Source: JAQGMJ01 sp036271855
GTDB lineage: Bacteria; Pseudomonadota; Gammaproteobacteria; Burkholderiales; JAEUOS01
DNA: 50,974 bases
Reading direction: 5' to 3'
Assembly (NCBI GenBank): GCA_036271855.1
Contig: DATAZV010000324.1
Span: 1 to 50,974 of the forward strand
Shown: positions 14,691-22,661 of the stretch, piece by piece
How the letters are laid out: each line of letters starts with the position of its first letter
Position numbering within the stretch: position 1 is the stretch's first letter
Made by a program: the position numbers and the translations under genes
The notes under the pieces: generated by a model
Told to the model about the DNA's origin: nothing
What the model saw: the letters and a program-made list of their open reading frames with translations, nothing else
Databases searched by the model: none

Positions 14691-15656
14691 GTGACTGATG
14701 CGCAATCTCCCGGCGGCGCGGCGCCGGAACCCTTTTACGCCGACCGCGCCGCGCTCAAGCGTAATTTCGGCCGCGCCGCGCCCCTGTTCAGCCAGGCCGA
14801 CGCGCTGCACCGCGAAGTCGGCTCGCGCATGCTGGAGCGCCTGGGGTACATCAAGATCGACCCGGCGCGGGTGCTCGACTCAGGCTCGGCCACCGGCGGC
14901 GCGCTGCCGGGTTTGCAGGAGCGTTATCCGCGCGCGCAAATGCTGGCGCTGGATTTCGCGCGGCCGATGCTTAGCGCGGCCGTGCCTGCGGCTGCGCCCT
15001 GGCATGCGCGCCTGGCCGCCAGCTTGCGGCGCCAGGCTGCTCCGCCGCTCGGCGTGCAGGCGGACATGGCGCAACTGCCGTTTGCCGGCGGCGCGCTCGA
15101 CCTGGTGTGGTCCAACCTGGCGCTGCACTGGCTGGACGATCCGCAGCCGGCGATCCGCGAGGCGCAGCGGGCGCTGGCCGTCGATGGCCTGTTCATGTTC
15201 AGCACCCTGGGGCCGGATACGCTGATGGAATTGCGCGAGGCCTTTGCCGAAGCGGCGCAAACGCCGCAGCAAAAGGCGGCCTGGCACGTAAAGCGCTTCA
15301 TCGACCTGCACGACATCGGCGACGTGCTGGTGGGCGCGGGTTTCGTCACCCCGGTGATGGACATGGAAAAGCTGACCCTTACCTACGAAACGCTGGACGG
15401 CCTGTTTGCCGACCTGCGCAACAGCGGCTCGGTGAACGCGATGCTGGGGCGCCCGCGCGGGCTGCTGTCGCGCGGCCTGCTTGAGCGGGTGCGCGCGGCC
15501 TATGAGACGCGGCGGGCGATGCGTGGCGATGCGCGGCTGCCGGCGACTTTCGAGGTGATCTATGGCCACGCCTGGAAGGGGCGGCCACGGCGCACGGCGG
15601 GGGGCGAGGCGGTGATGAATTTCGTGCCGCCGGCGGAATACCGGGCGAAGCGCTAG
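14691..15656 (+). CDS. bioC: BioC-like malonyl-ACP O-methyltransferase
   Basis: A class I SAM methyltransferase of 321 residues. Seen: an N-terminal YADRAALKRNFGRAAPLFSQADALHREVGSRML segment typical of BioC; motif I as VLDSGSATGGALPGL, in which the usual Cys-Gly is Ser-Ala; LALDFARPML; MAQLPFAGGALDLVWSNLALHWLDDP; MFSTLGPDTLMELREAF; and a late EVIYGHAWKG. BioC methylates malonyl-ACP to open biotin synthesis. No other bio gene is present. The start is a GTG; another GTG lies at 14667. TACAAT at 14679-14684 resembles a -10 and would favour a very short or absent leader. Assignment as true BioC rather than a paralogue is moderately sure. Confidence 0.82.
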   Translation: MTDAQSPGGAAPEPFYADRAALKRNFGRAAPLFSQADALHREVGSRMLERLGYIKIDPARVLDSGSATGGALPGLQERYPRAQMLALDFARPMLSAAVPAAAPWHARLAASLRRQAAPPLGVQADMAQLPFAGGALDLVWSNLALHWLDDPQPAIREAQRALAVDGLFMFSTLGPDTLMELREAFAEAAQTPQQKAAWHVKRFIDLHDIGDVLVGAGFVTPVMDMEKLTLTYETLDGLFADLRNSGSVNAMLGRPRGLLSRGLLERVRAAYETRRAMRGDARLPATFEVIYGHAWKGRPRRTAGGEAVMNFVPPAEYRAKR

Positions 15657-16065
15657 AGACGCGATATCGTGCGCTGCAATATGGTTTTTTGTGACTTTTT
15701 TGGCATATCCGGCGGGAATGGCAAGGCACTTAAGGGGCCGATTACCCTTGCTGGGAATGCGGGTACGGGGAAGGCTGATATAATCCGCCGGTTTTGGTAA
15801 TCAGGCCGGGGTTTGCCTGGAAGGTGCGCTGTGCAAGCAGTCGAATTCGACGCCGCGATGGGTTGGGAAGCGCGGCCGGAGCCCCAAAAGGGTGCTCTGG
15901 CGCAAGCTGCGGCGGTGGAATTTGTGCTGCGGCGCAACTGCTGGTGTTTGGCGCCTGGACGGCAGCGAAAAGGGATTTGCGCGCGGCGCCGGCCGCAGTT
16001 GGGGCGGCGAAGCGTGGAACGCGAAGTATGCGTAATTTCAACATCAAGACTAGCGTGACGAGGAC
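15657..16065 (+). other. Leader and promoter region of the cox operon
   Basis: About 410 nt between the methyltransferase and coxB. It contains one good promoter (separate entry) and then roughly 275 nt of likely untranslated leader. Several overlapping short frames here (15794-16069, 15813-16058) are Arg/Ala/Gly-rich with no ribosome site and are not believed to be genes. No terminator with a T-run was found after the methyltransferase. Confidence 0.5.
15776..15784 (+). promoter_or_regulatory. Extended -10 promoter for the cox operon
   Basis: TGATATAAT is a perfect extended -10 element (TGnTATAAT) in an otherwise GC-rich leader. No good -35 lies 17 nt upstream, which is usual for extended -10 promoters. 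A start near 15791 would give a leader of about 275 nt before coxB. Confidence 0.55.
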
Positions 16066-17283
16066 ATGATGGCTGTATCGACTCACTTGCGGAAACTGGC
16101 CGCACAACTGGGGGTGGCGGCTGGTGCCGCGGCGTGCGGGGCAAGCGCGTTTGCCGCCGACATGGTCGGAGGCCCCGCCGAACTGCAGCTCAACCTGCAG
16201 CGGCCGGTGACCGAGATCGCCGACCAGATCTACGATCTGCACACCGGCATGCTGATCGTCTGCCTGCTGATCTTCATCGCGGTGTTCGCCGCGATGTTCT
16301 ACTCGATCTACGCGCACCGCAAGGACAAGGGCCACAAGGCCGCGACCTTCCACGAGAGCACAACGGTGGAAATCGCCTGGACCATCATCCCGATGATCAT
16401 CGTCATCGGCATGGCCGGCTTCGCCACCCGCACCGTGATCGCGATGAAGGACACTTCCAACGCCGACCTGACCATCAAGGCCACCGGCTACCAGTGGAAG
16501 TGGGGCTACGACTACATCAAGGGCGAAGGCGAGGGCATCAGCTTCTACTCCAGCCTGTCGACCCCGCGCGCGCAGATCGAAGGCAAAGCCGAGCGCGGCA
16601 ACGAGTACCTGCTGGAAGTCGACAACGAAGTCGTGGTGCCGATGAACAAGAAGATCCGCATCCTGACCACCGCCGACGACGTGATCCACGCCTGGATGAT
16701 TCCGGCTTTCGGCGTCAAGCAGGACGCGATTCCCGGCTTTGTGCGCGACACCTGGTTCAAGTCGAAGGAACCCGGGATTTTCCGCGGCCAGTGCGCCGAG
16801 CTGTGCGGCAAGGAACACGGCTTCATGCCGATCGTCGTGCACGTGATGACGGATGCCGACTACACCAAGTGGGTGGCCGACAAGAAGAAGGAAATGGCCT
16901 CCAAGCAGGAAGACCCGAACAAGGTCTGGACCCAGGTCGACCTGGTGAAGAAGGGTGAAGACGTTTACACGAAGAATTGCGCCGCCTGCCACCAGGCCAA
17001 TGGCAAGGGCACGCCGCCGGCCTTCCCGCCGCTGGATGGTTCCAAGACCGTGCTGGGCCCGCTGGACAATCAGGTCGCGGTCGAGTTGTACGGCCGTACC
17101 GGCACCGCGATGGCGGCGATGGGCAAGACGCTCTCCGACACCGAGATTGCAGCGGTCGTCACCTACACCCGCAATACCTGGACCAACAAGGCGTCGGTGG
17201 CGCTGGTGCAGCCCAGCGACGTCAAGGCCGCGCGCGGCTGGGATGCCGCCAAGGTGACGGCGCTGACCGCCAAGCCGCAGTAA
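16066..17283 (+). CDS. coxB: Cytochrome c oxidase subunit II with fused cytochrome c (caa3 type)
   Basis: Carries the CuA centre that receives electrons from cytochrome c and, here, a covalently fused heme c domain. In order: signal peptide (ending near ASAFAAD), two transmembrane helices (about residues 60-85 and 102-125), the periplasmic cupredoxin domain with the CuA motif FRGQCAELCGKEHGFM near residues 241-256, and a C-terminal cytochrome c domain with CAACH near residue 305 and a probable Met ligand in the MAAMGKTLSD stretch. The 405-residue length is normal for caa3-type subunits. GAGG at 16060-16063 suits the second Met (16069) slightly better than 16066. Confidence 0.97.
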   Translation: MMAVSTHLRKLAAQLGVAAGAAACGASAFAADMVGGPAELQLNLQRPVTEIADQIYDLHTGMLIVCLLIFIAVFAAMFYSIYAHRKDKGHKAATFHESTTVEIAWTIIPMIIVIGMAGFATRTVIAMKDTSNADLTIKATGYQWKWGYDYIKGEGEGISFYSSLSTPRAQIEGKAERGNEYLLEVDNEVVVPMNKKIRILTTADDVIHAWMIPAFGVKQDAIPGFVRDTWFKSKEPGIFRGQCAELCGKEHGFMPIVVHVMTDADYTKWVADKKKEMASKQEDPNKVWTQVDLVKKGEDVYTKNCAACHQANGKGTPPAFPPLDGSKTVLGPLDNQVAVELYGRTGTAMAAMGKTLSDTEIAAVVTYTRNTWTNKASVALVQPSDVKAARGWDAAKVTALTAKPQ

Positions 17284-17351
17284 GCACGAATCGACAGTAC
17301 GGCAGCAGCACGCAATACGGCAACCGAACATATTTTTGAGTTGAGGTAATC

Positions 17352-18968
17352 ATGAGCGCAGTTCTCCCCGGCCACGGTCACGACGATCACGCGGACGATC
17401 ACGCCCACGGTCACGACGATCACCACCATGGCCCGCCTTCGGGCTTCATGCGCTGGGTGATGACGACCAACCACAAGGACATCGGCACCCTGTACCTGTG
17501 GTTCTCCTTCACCATGTTCCTGACCGGCGGCATGCTGGCGCTGACCATCCGCGCCGAGCTGTTCAAGCCGGGCCTGCAGATCGTCAACCCGGAATTCTTC
17601 AACCAGCTGACCACCATGCACGGCATCATCATGGTGTTCGGCGCGATCATGCCGGCCTTCGTCGGCTTCGCCAACTGGCAGATCCCGCTGATGATAGGCG
17701 CGCCCGACATGGCGTTCGCGCGCATGAACAACTGGTCGTTCTGGCTGCTGATTCCGGCCGCGCTGCTGCTGATCATTTCCTTTTTCGTGCCGGGCGGCGC
17801 CACCGCCGCCGGCTGGACCCTGTACGCACCGCTGTCGACCCAAATGGGCATCGGCATGGACATGGCGATTTTCGCCCTGCACATCATGGGCGCTTCTTCC
17901 ATCATGGGCTCGATCAACATTATCACCACCATCCTCAACATGCGCGCCCCCGGCATGACCTTGATGAAGATGCCGATGTTCTGCTGGACCTGGCTGATCA
18001 CCGCCTACCTGCTGATCGCGGTGATGCCGGTGCTGGCTGGCGCCATCACCATGACCCTGACCGACCGCCACTTCGGTACCTCGTTTTTCAACGCGGCCGG
18101 CGGCGGCGACCCGGTGATGTACCAGCACATCTTCTGGTTCTTCGGCCACCCCGAGGTGTACATCATGATCCTGCCGGCCTTCGGCATCGTCTCGCAGATC
18201 ATCCCGGCCTTCGCGCGCAAGCCGCTGTTCGGCTACGCCTCGATGGTTTACGCCACCTCGTCGATCGCGATCCTCTCGTTCATCGTCTGGGCGCACCACA
18301 TGTTCACCACCGGCATGCCGGCGGCGGGCCAGTTGTTCTTCATGTACGCGACCATGCTGATCGCCGTGCCCACGGGCGTGAAGGTGTTCAACTGGATCGC
18401 CACCATGTGGCGCGGCTCGATGACCTTCGAGACGCCGATGCTGTTTGCGGTGGGCTTCATTTTCGTGTTCACCATGGGTGGCTTCACCGGCCTGATCCTC
18501 GCCGTGACGCCGATCGACATCCAGCTGCAGGACACCTACTACGTGGTGGCGCACTTCCACTACGTGCTGGTGGCGGGCTCGCTGTTCGCGCTGTTCGCCG
18601 GCACCTACTACTGGCTGCCGAAGTGGACCGGCCACATGTACGACGAATTCCTGGGCAAGCTGCACTTCTGGTGCTCGGTGATTTTCTTCAACCTGACCTT
18701 TTTCCCGATGCACTTCCTGGGTTTGGCCGGCATGCCGCGCCGGATTCCCGACTACGCTGCCCAGTTCGCCGACTTCAACGCGGTGGCTTCGATCGGCGCT
18801 TTCTGCTTCGGCCTGTCGCAGCTGATTTTCCTGGCCGCCATCATCAAGTGCATCAAGGGTGGCGCCAAGGCGGCGGACAAGCCGTGGGAAGGTGCCGAAG
18901 GCCTGGAGTGGACGATTCCCTCGCCGGCGCCGTATCACACCTTCGAAACCCCGCCCCAGGTGAAGTGA
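17352..18968 (+). CDS. coxA: Cytochrome c oxidase subunit I with His-rich N-terminus
   Basis: Catalytic subunit of the aa3-type heme-copper oxidase, 538 residues and about 12 helices. Metal ligands are visible: His in TTMHGIIMVFG (low-spin heme a), WFFGHPEVYIMILPAFG (CuB His and the cross-linked Tyr), WAHHMFTTG (two CuB His), and YYVVAHFHYVLV (heme a3 and heme a). The N-terminal 28 residues are unusual in carrying nine His with many Asp before the conserved GFMRWVMTTNHKDIGTLY. GAGG lies 7 nt before the ATG. It is 68 nt downstream of coxB in one operon. Confidence 0.98.
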   Translation: MSAVLPGHGHDDHADDHAHGHDDHHHGPPSGFMRWVMTTNHKDIGTLYLWFSFTMFLTGGMLALTIRAELFKPGLQIVNPEFFNQLTTMHGIIMVFGAIMPAFVGFANWQIPLMIGAPDMAFARMNNWSFWLLIPAALLLIISFFVPGGATAAGWTLYAPLSTQMGIGMDMAIFALHIMGASSIMGSINIITTILNMRAPGMTLMKMPMFCWTWLITAYLLIAVMPVLAGAITMTLTDRHFGTSFFNAAGGGDPVMYQHIFWFFGHPEVYIMILPAFGIVSQIIPAFARKPLFGYASMVYATSSIAILSFIVWAHHMFTTGMPAAGQLFFMYATMLIAVPTGVKVFNWIATMWRGSMTFETPMLFAVGFIFVFTMGGFTGLILAVTPIDIQLQDTYYVVAHFHYVLVAGSLFALFAGTYYWLPKWTGHMYDEFLGKLHFWCSVIFFNLTFFPMHFLGLAGMPRRIPDYAAQFADFNAVASIGAFCFGLSQLIFLAAIIKCIKGGAKAADKPWEGAEGLEWTIPSPAPYHTFETPPQVK

Positions 18969-19020
18969 TTTTTCGGTGCCGTCCGCGCAGGTGCGCGGCG
19001 GCAGCGTGAGCGTGACCGCC

Positions 19021-19125
19021 ATGGAACAGAAGAACCCGCGCAGCAACCTCAAAACAGGACTGATCCTGGCTTCGGTCGCGCTGCTGTTTTTTTTGAGCGT
19101 GATCCTGCGCCGGGTCCTCGGGTGA
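19021..19125 (+). CDS. Cytochrome oxidase small assembly protein
   Basis: A 34-residue frame between coxA and ctaG, too short for ordinary gene finding. It begins MEQKNPRSNLKTGLILASVA and ends in a hydrophobic helix closed by ILRRVLG, so a single-pass membrane protein with a basic lead and tail. Tiny proteins of this form at exactly this position are known in Burkholderiales as cytochrome oxidase small assembly proteins. An in-frame GTG at 19006 could add five residues. Its stop is 7 nt before ctaG. Confidence 0.8.
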   Translation: MEQKNPRSNLKTGLILASVALLFFLSVILRRVLG

Positions 19126-19132
19126 ACCGGCC

Positions 19133-19696
19133 ATGAGCGACATTGTCCAGACCGTGGAAGCGCGCGCGAACAATCGCGACACGCTGAAAAAATTGCTGGT
19201 GATCACGCTGTTGATGTTCGGTTTCGGTTTTGCGCTGGTGCCGTTTTACAAGAAGATTTGCGAAGTGACCGGGGTCAACAATCTGGACGGTTCGGACGCG
19301 CCGGCGGCCAATACGCAGGTGGATTTGACGCGCAAGGTGGCCATCGAGTTCGACGCCAACGCCAATCACCTGGCCTGGCAGTTCAAGCCGATGACCAGCG
19401 GCCTGACGATCCACCCGGGCGAATTGACCACGGTGATGTACCAGGTGACCAACACCGAGGACCATGCGGTCACCGGCCAGGCGATTCCGAGTTATGCGCC
19501 CAGGCAGGCGGCGGCCTACTTCAAGAAGCTGGAGTGCTTTTGTTTCACCCAGCAGACCCTGCAGGCGCATGAGACCAAACAGTTTCCGGTGGTGTTCGTG
19601 ATCGACCCCAAGCTCAACCAGTCGATCCAGACCATCACCCTGTCGTATACGTTTTTCGACGTAGCCGGGGCCGGCAGTGTGCGGGCACCGTCATGA
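19133..19696 (+). CDS. ctaG: Cytochrome c oxidase assembly protein CtaG/Cox11
   Basis: Delivers copper to the CuB site of subunit I. The 187-residue protein has a short cytoplasmic start, one transmembrane helix (LLVITLLMFGFGFALVPFY, about residues 22-40) and a periplasmic Ig-like domain. The copper motif CFCFTQQTL near residues 129-137 and the following AHETKQFPVVFVIDPKL and QTITLSYTFFD are diagnostic. The first copper-ligand Cys expected near the helix end is present (KKICEVTGVNNLDG). The stop overlaps the next gene (ATGA). Confidence 0.96.
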   Translation: MSDIVQTVEARANNRDTLKKLLVITLLMFGFGFALVPFYKKICEVTGVNNLDGSDAPAANTQVDLTRKVAIEFDANANHLAWQFKPMTSGLTIHPGELTTVMYQVTNTEDHAVTGQAIPSYAPRQAAAYFKKLECFCFTQQTLQAHETKQFPVVFVIDPKLNQSIQTITLSYTFFDVAGAGSVRAPS

Positions 19697-19956
19697 GCGA
19701 GCCTGGGGAGCCCGGCGCAGTGGAGCCAGGCGGGGCTGGGAAGAATGAAGCAGGGGATGGGCCGCAGGCGAAGGCCTCTCCCTTGCAGGTGCTGCGGGCG
19801 GTGCTGTGGTCGTTCATCGGCATCCGCAAGAGTTCGGGTTATGCCGACGACGTGGCGAAGATCAGGCCGGTGCAGGTGATAGTCGCCGGGGTGTTTGTGG
19901 CGGCGCTGTTTGTCGGCAGCCTGGTGGTTCTGGTAAAGTTTTTGACTGCGAAGTAG
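19693..19956 (+). CDS. DUF2970 membrane protein
   Basis: An 87-residue protein with a Gly/Pro/Glu-rich N-terminal third and then the DUF2970 domain: SPLQVLRAVLWSFIGIRKSSGYADDVAKIRPVQVIVAGVFVAALFVGSLVVLVKFL. This predicts one membrane helix at the C-terminus. It is translationally coupled to ctaG by ATGA. DUF2970 genes are regular members of betaproteobacterial cox operons; their biochemical role is unknown. Confidence 0.88.
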   Translation: MSEPGEPGAVEPGGAGKNEAGDGPQAKASPLQVLRAVLWSFIGIRKSSGYADDVAKIRPVQVIVAGVFVAALFVGSLVVLVKFLTAK

Positions 19957-19974
19957 GTTCGGCAAATAAGGTTA

Positions 19975-19996
19975 CGCCATCTTTCGAAAGATGGCG
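19975..19996 (+). promoter_or_regulatory. Perfect 22-bp palindrome before coxC
   Basis: The half-site CGCCATCTTTC is followed at once by its exact reverse complement. As RNA it can form a 9-bp stem with a 4-nt UCGA loop. It ends one nucleotide before the AAGGAGAG ribosome site of coxC (from 19998). There is no T-run after it, so it is not a terminator; a role in mRNA stability or coxC translation is the simplest inference, and a DNA-binding site is the alternative. Confidence 0.6.
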
Positions 19997-20011
19997 CAAG
20001 GAGAGAAGTTA

Positions 20012-20875
20012 ATGAGCGCATCGCACGCACCCGGCACCCAGTCGGCCTATTTCATTCCCGCCCCTTCGTCGTGGCCGATCAAGGGCTCGTTCGCCCTGTT
20101 CTGCATGGCCATCGGCGCGGCCACCTGGTTCAACGACCTGCCGCCCGGCCCCTGGCTGGTGGTGTTCGGCTTCGCGATGCTGGTGTACATGCTGTTCGGC
20201 TGGTTCGGCACGGTGATCGGCGAGTCGGAAGGCGGTGAGTATTCGCACAAGGTCGACGTTTCCTTCCGCTGGAGCATGAGCTGGTTCATCTTCTCCGAAG
20301 TGATGTTCTTCGCCGCCTTTTTCGGCGCCCTGTTCTACGCCCGCAATATCGCCATACCGTGGCTCTCCGACCTCGACAACAAGCTGCTGTGGCCCGACTT
20401 CAGCGGCCAGTGGCCGACCGCCGGCCCCGAGGCCTTCGACAAGTTCGGCAGGATGTCGCCGTTCCCGATTCCCGCCATCAACACCCTGCTGCTGCTGACT
20501 TCCGGCGTCACCCTGACCATCGCCCACCACGCGCTGAAGGACAACAAGCGCGGCGTGCTCAACCTGTTCATGTTCTTGACCATCCTCCTGGGCGTGTGCT
20601 TCCTCGGCCTGCAGGCTTTTGAATACCACGAGGCGTATACCGAACTGGGCCTGAAGCTGACCAGCGGCATCTACGGTTCCACCTTCTTCCTGCTGACCGG
20701 CTTTCACGGCTTTCACGTGACGGTGGGCGCGATCATGCTGACGGTGGTGCTGGTGCGCTGCATGAAGGGCCACTTCAAGCCCGACCACCACTTCGCCTTC
20801 GAAGCCGCCGCCTGGTACTGGCACTTCGTCGACGTGGTGTGGCTGGGCCTGTTCATCGTGGTTTACTGGTTGTAA
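20012..20875 (+). CDS. coxC: Cytochrome c oxidase subunit III
   Basis: A 287-residue integral membrane subunit with seven hydrophobic helices. Seen: YFIPAPSSWPIKGSFALFC at the N-terminus, FRWSMSWFIFSEVMFFAAFFGALFYARN with the conserved Glu, LLLTSGVTLTIAHHAL, GVCFLGLQAFEYHEAY, GSTFFLLTGFHGFHVTVGAIML and the end FEAAAWYWHFVDVVWLGLFIVVYWL. Subunit III stabilises the active site and holds lipids. The start is the ATG after AAGGAGAG; an upstream in-frame ATG at 19991 lies inside the 22-bp palindrome and is unlikely. A structured repeat follows 6 nt after the stop. Confidence 0.98.
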   Translation: MSASHAPGTQSAYFIPAPSSWPIKGSFALFCMAIGAATWFNDLPPGPWLVVFGFAMLVYMLFGWFGTVIGESEGGEYSHKVDVSFRWSMSWFIFSEVMFFAAFFGALFYARNIAIPWLSDLDNKLLWPDFSGQWPTAGPEAFDKFGRMSPFPIPAINTLLLLTSGVTLTIAHHALKDNKRGVLNLFMFLTILLGVCFLGLQAFEYHEAYTELGLKLTSGIYGSTFFLLTGFHGFHVTVGAIMLTVVLVRCMKGHFKPDHHFAFEAAAWYWHFVDVVWLGLFIVVYWL

Positions 20876-20881
20876 GTTCGT

Positions 20882-20973
20882 CCAAAAGTACAAACCTACT
20901 TTTGGCCGGCTTGTCCAGTTTGAGAATCGACGGCAAAGCCGCCCGATTCTCAAACCTAAAAGGCCACGAAAAA
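20882..20973 (+). repeat. Structured 3'-end repeat, copy 1 (after coxC)
   Basis: Hairpin I: CCAAAAGTA (20882-20890), loop CAAACC, TACTTTTGG (20897-20905). A 12-nt spacer follows. Hairpin II (20918-20955) has a perfect 12-bp outer stem from GTTTGAGAATCG to CGATTCTCAAAC, an internal loop and an inner GGC-AAA-GCC. An A-rich tail (CTAAAAGGCCACGAAAAAA) then leads straight into the terminator at 20977. The same order of elements occurs at 29735 (+) and 32760 (-). Confidence 0.8.
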
Positions 20974-20976
20974 AGC

Positions 20977-21004
20977 AAAAACGCCGCTACGTAGCGGCGT
21001 TTTT
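20977..21004. terminator. Bidirectional terminator between coxC and the DUF2909 gene
   Basis: The self-complementary ACGCCGCTAC-GTAGCGGCGT (20981-21000) is flanked by A's on the left and T's on the right, giving a strong GC stem with a T-run on either strand. It serves coxC on the plus strand and, 17 nt after its stop, the 21021-21224 gene on the minus strand. Confidence 0.9.
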
Positions 21005-21020
21005 ACTTTGGGTGCGCTCG

Positions 21021-21224
21021 CTAGAGCGGTACATGGTTGGGAACGAACCAGCCCATGTAGTAGCCAAACATCAGGAACAGGAATAAAGCCAGCGAAAGGC
21101 TGATACGTACGGTGAGGGCATTGACTGTGCGCTTGGTCTTGCCGCCGTCCTTGACCAGAAATACCAGGGCCGAACCCAGGCTGATGAGGATGGTGATGAG
21201 AATGACGATGACGATGATTTTCAT
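21021..21224 (-). CDS. DUF2909 twin-transmembrane protein
   Basis: A 67-residue membrane protein with two helices: KIIVIVILITILISLGSALVFLV (about residues 2-24) and ISLSLALFLFLMFGYYMGWFV (about residues 41-61), separated by a short basic loop (KDGGKTKRTVNALTVR). This is the DUF2909 pattern. The longer frame to 21566 is antisense of surf1; the ATG at 21224 starts the first helix. The gene sits divergently before surf1, a constant arrangement in Burkholderiales cox regions. Function unknown. Confidence 0.87.
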   Translation of the reverse strand: MKIIVIVILITILISLGSALVFLVKDGGKTKRTVNALTVRISLSLALFLFLMFGYYMGWFVPNHVPL

Positions 21225-21312
21225 GGCTGCATGTCCGGTGTTATGGGGCGACCGCTTTGCCCCTGCTTTGCCCCATATTGTGCCCGCTTTCGGCTTTGCG
21301 GACTGATAGCCC

Positions 21313-22062
21313 ATGACGCTGCGCCTGCGCGCCCGCCCCAAATTCAGCCTGGTTCCGGCGCTCGCCGCCGCCGGGCTGATCGCGCTCACCATCGGCCTGG
21401 GCAACTGGCAAAGCCGGCGCGCGCTGGAAAAAGACGTGATCGAGGCGCGCCATGCGCAAACCCGCGACGCCGCCGAACTGGCCATCACCCAGGCCCCGCT
21501 GACGCCCGACGAAGTCGACGGCCGCCGGATATCCGCGCGCGGCCAGTTCGAACCCGGCATGACCATTTACTGGGACAACCAGATCGTCAATCATGTTCCG
21601 GGCTTCGCCATCATCGCCCCCTTCAAGCTGGCCGGGTCGGAGAAGCGGCTGCTGGTCGACCGCGGCCTGCTGCCCGCCACCGGCGACCGCTCGCACCTGG
21701 CGAGCGTGCCTGCGCCGGCCGGCGAAATGGTGCTGCATGGCCGTGCCTACTACGCGCCGAAGCGCACCATGGAGCTGGAGCAGGGCGTGGATCGCGGCCA
21801 GGTGTGGGAAAACCTCTCGCCGGCCAAATTCGCGCAAACCTACAAGCTCGACCTGCATGATTTCATCCTGCGCGAAACCGGCCCCGCGCCAGCGGGCCTG
21901 GCGCGCATGGCGGATAATGGCGGGCTGCCCGCGGAAACCGGCATGACCGCCGCGCGCCATCGCGGCTATGCCTTCCAGTGGTACTCGCTGGCGGCCCTCG
22001 CGGCACTGCTGTTCCTGCTGTTCACTTTTCTAGACCATGACAACGCCGCTCGAGACGCGTGA
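21313..22062 (+). CDS. SURF1-family oxidase assembly protein
   Basis: A 249-residue inner-membrane protein that helps insert heme a into subunit I. It has two helices, one near the N-terminus (FSLVPALAAAGLIALTIGLGNWQSRRA, with the conserved GNWQ-R motif) and one at the C-terminus (YAFQWYSLAALAALLFLLFTF), around a periplasmic domain with GQFEPGMTIYWDNQIVNHVPGFAIIAPFKL and LLVDRGLLP. The C-terminal HRGYAFQWYSLA is a family signature. It overlaps the next gene by 26 nt, suggesting coupling. Confidence 0.95.
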   Translation: MTLRLRARPKFSLVPALAAAGLIALTIGLGNWQSRRALEKDVIEARHAQTRDAAELAITQAPLTPDEVDGRRISARGQFEPGMTIYWDNQIVNHVPGFAIIAPFKLAGSEKRLLVDRGLLPATGDRSHLASVPAPAGEMVLHGRAYYAPKRTMELEQGVDRGQVWENLSPAKFAQTYKLDLHDFILRETGPAPAGLARMADNGGLPAETGMTAARHRGYAFQWYSLAALAALLFLLFTFLDHDNAARDA

Positions 22063-22651
22063 AGACGCTTACCGCGATGTGATCCGCGCCGGACGCATCA
22101 AGATGATCCTGATCCTGCTGGTGTGCGCGGCGCCGATCATCGCCTCCTACGTCACTTACTATTTCGTCATGCCGCAGGGCCGGGTCAACTATGGTGAACT
22201 GGTGATGCCGGTCAAGCCGGTGCCGCCCGCGCAACTGCATACCCTCGACGGCCGCCCCTACGACTTCGCCGCCCTCAAGGGCAAGTGGGTGATGCTGACG
22301 GTCGACGGCGGCGCCTGCCCCGAGGCCTGCGTCGAAAAGCTCTACAAGATGCGCCAGGTACGCGCCGTCCAGGGCAAGGACGCCGACCGCATTGAACTCG
22401 CCTGGCTGATCGACGACGAGGCGCAACTGGAAACGCGCGTCATTCGCGCCTACGACGCCACCCACATGCTGCGCGCCGCGGGCACGCCCCTGCTGGCCGC
22501 GCTGCCGCCCGCGAGTGGCGGTGCGCTACGCGACCATATCTACCTGATCGACCCGCTGGGCAACCTGGTGCTGCGCTTCCCGAAGGACGCCGTGCCGGAA
22601 AAAATGAAAAAAGACCTTGAGCGCCTGCTCAAGTATTCCGGCATCGGCTAG
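22037..22651 (+). CDS. SCO-like thioredoxin-fold protein of the cox operon
   Basis: A 204-residue protein with one N-terminal membrane helix (IKMILILLVCAAPIIASYVTYYFVMP, about residues 20-45) and a periplasmic thioredoxin-like domain (LHTLDGRPYDFAALKGKWVMLTVDGGACPEACVEKLYKMRQ). The CPEAC motif corresponds to the CxxxC copper/redox site of SCO proteins, and DHIYLIDPLGNLVLRFP matches the late segment of the fold. It lies between surf1 and ctaA, so assembly of the CuA site is likely. It is distinct from the second SCO protein at 24769, whose motif is CPDVC. Confidence 0.82.
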   Translation: MTTPLETREDAYRDVIRAGRIKMILILLVCAAPIIASYVTYYFVMPQGRVNYGELVMPVKPVPPAQLHTLDGRPYDFAALKGKWVMLTVDGGACPEACVEKLYKMRQVRAVQGKDADRIELAWLIDDEAQLETRVIRAYDATHMLRAAGTPLLAALPPASGGALRDHIYLIDPLGNLVLRFPKDAVPEKMKKDLERLLKYSGIG

Positions 22652-22661
22652 GGGCGGGCGC

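Noticed and set aside
15794..16069. Short frames in the cox leader
   Set aside because: Overlapping frames, biased composition, no ribosome site; more likely an untranslated leader.
17163..19052. Minus-strand frame of 629 codons across coxA
   Set aside because: Highly His/Arg/Glu-rich antisense of coxA and the end of coxB; no family pattern.
20882..20973. CRISPR or retron explanation for the structured repeat
   Set aside because: The copies are kilobases apart, not arrayed with spacers, and no cas or reverse transcriptase gene is present.
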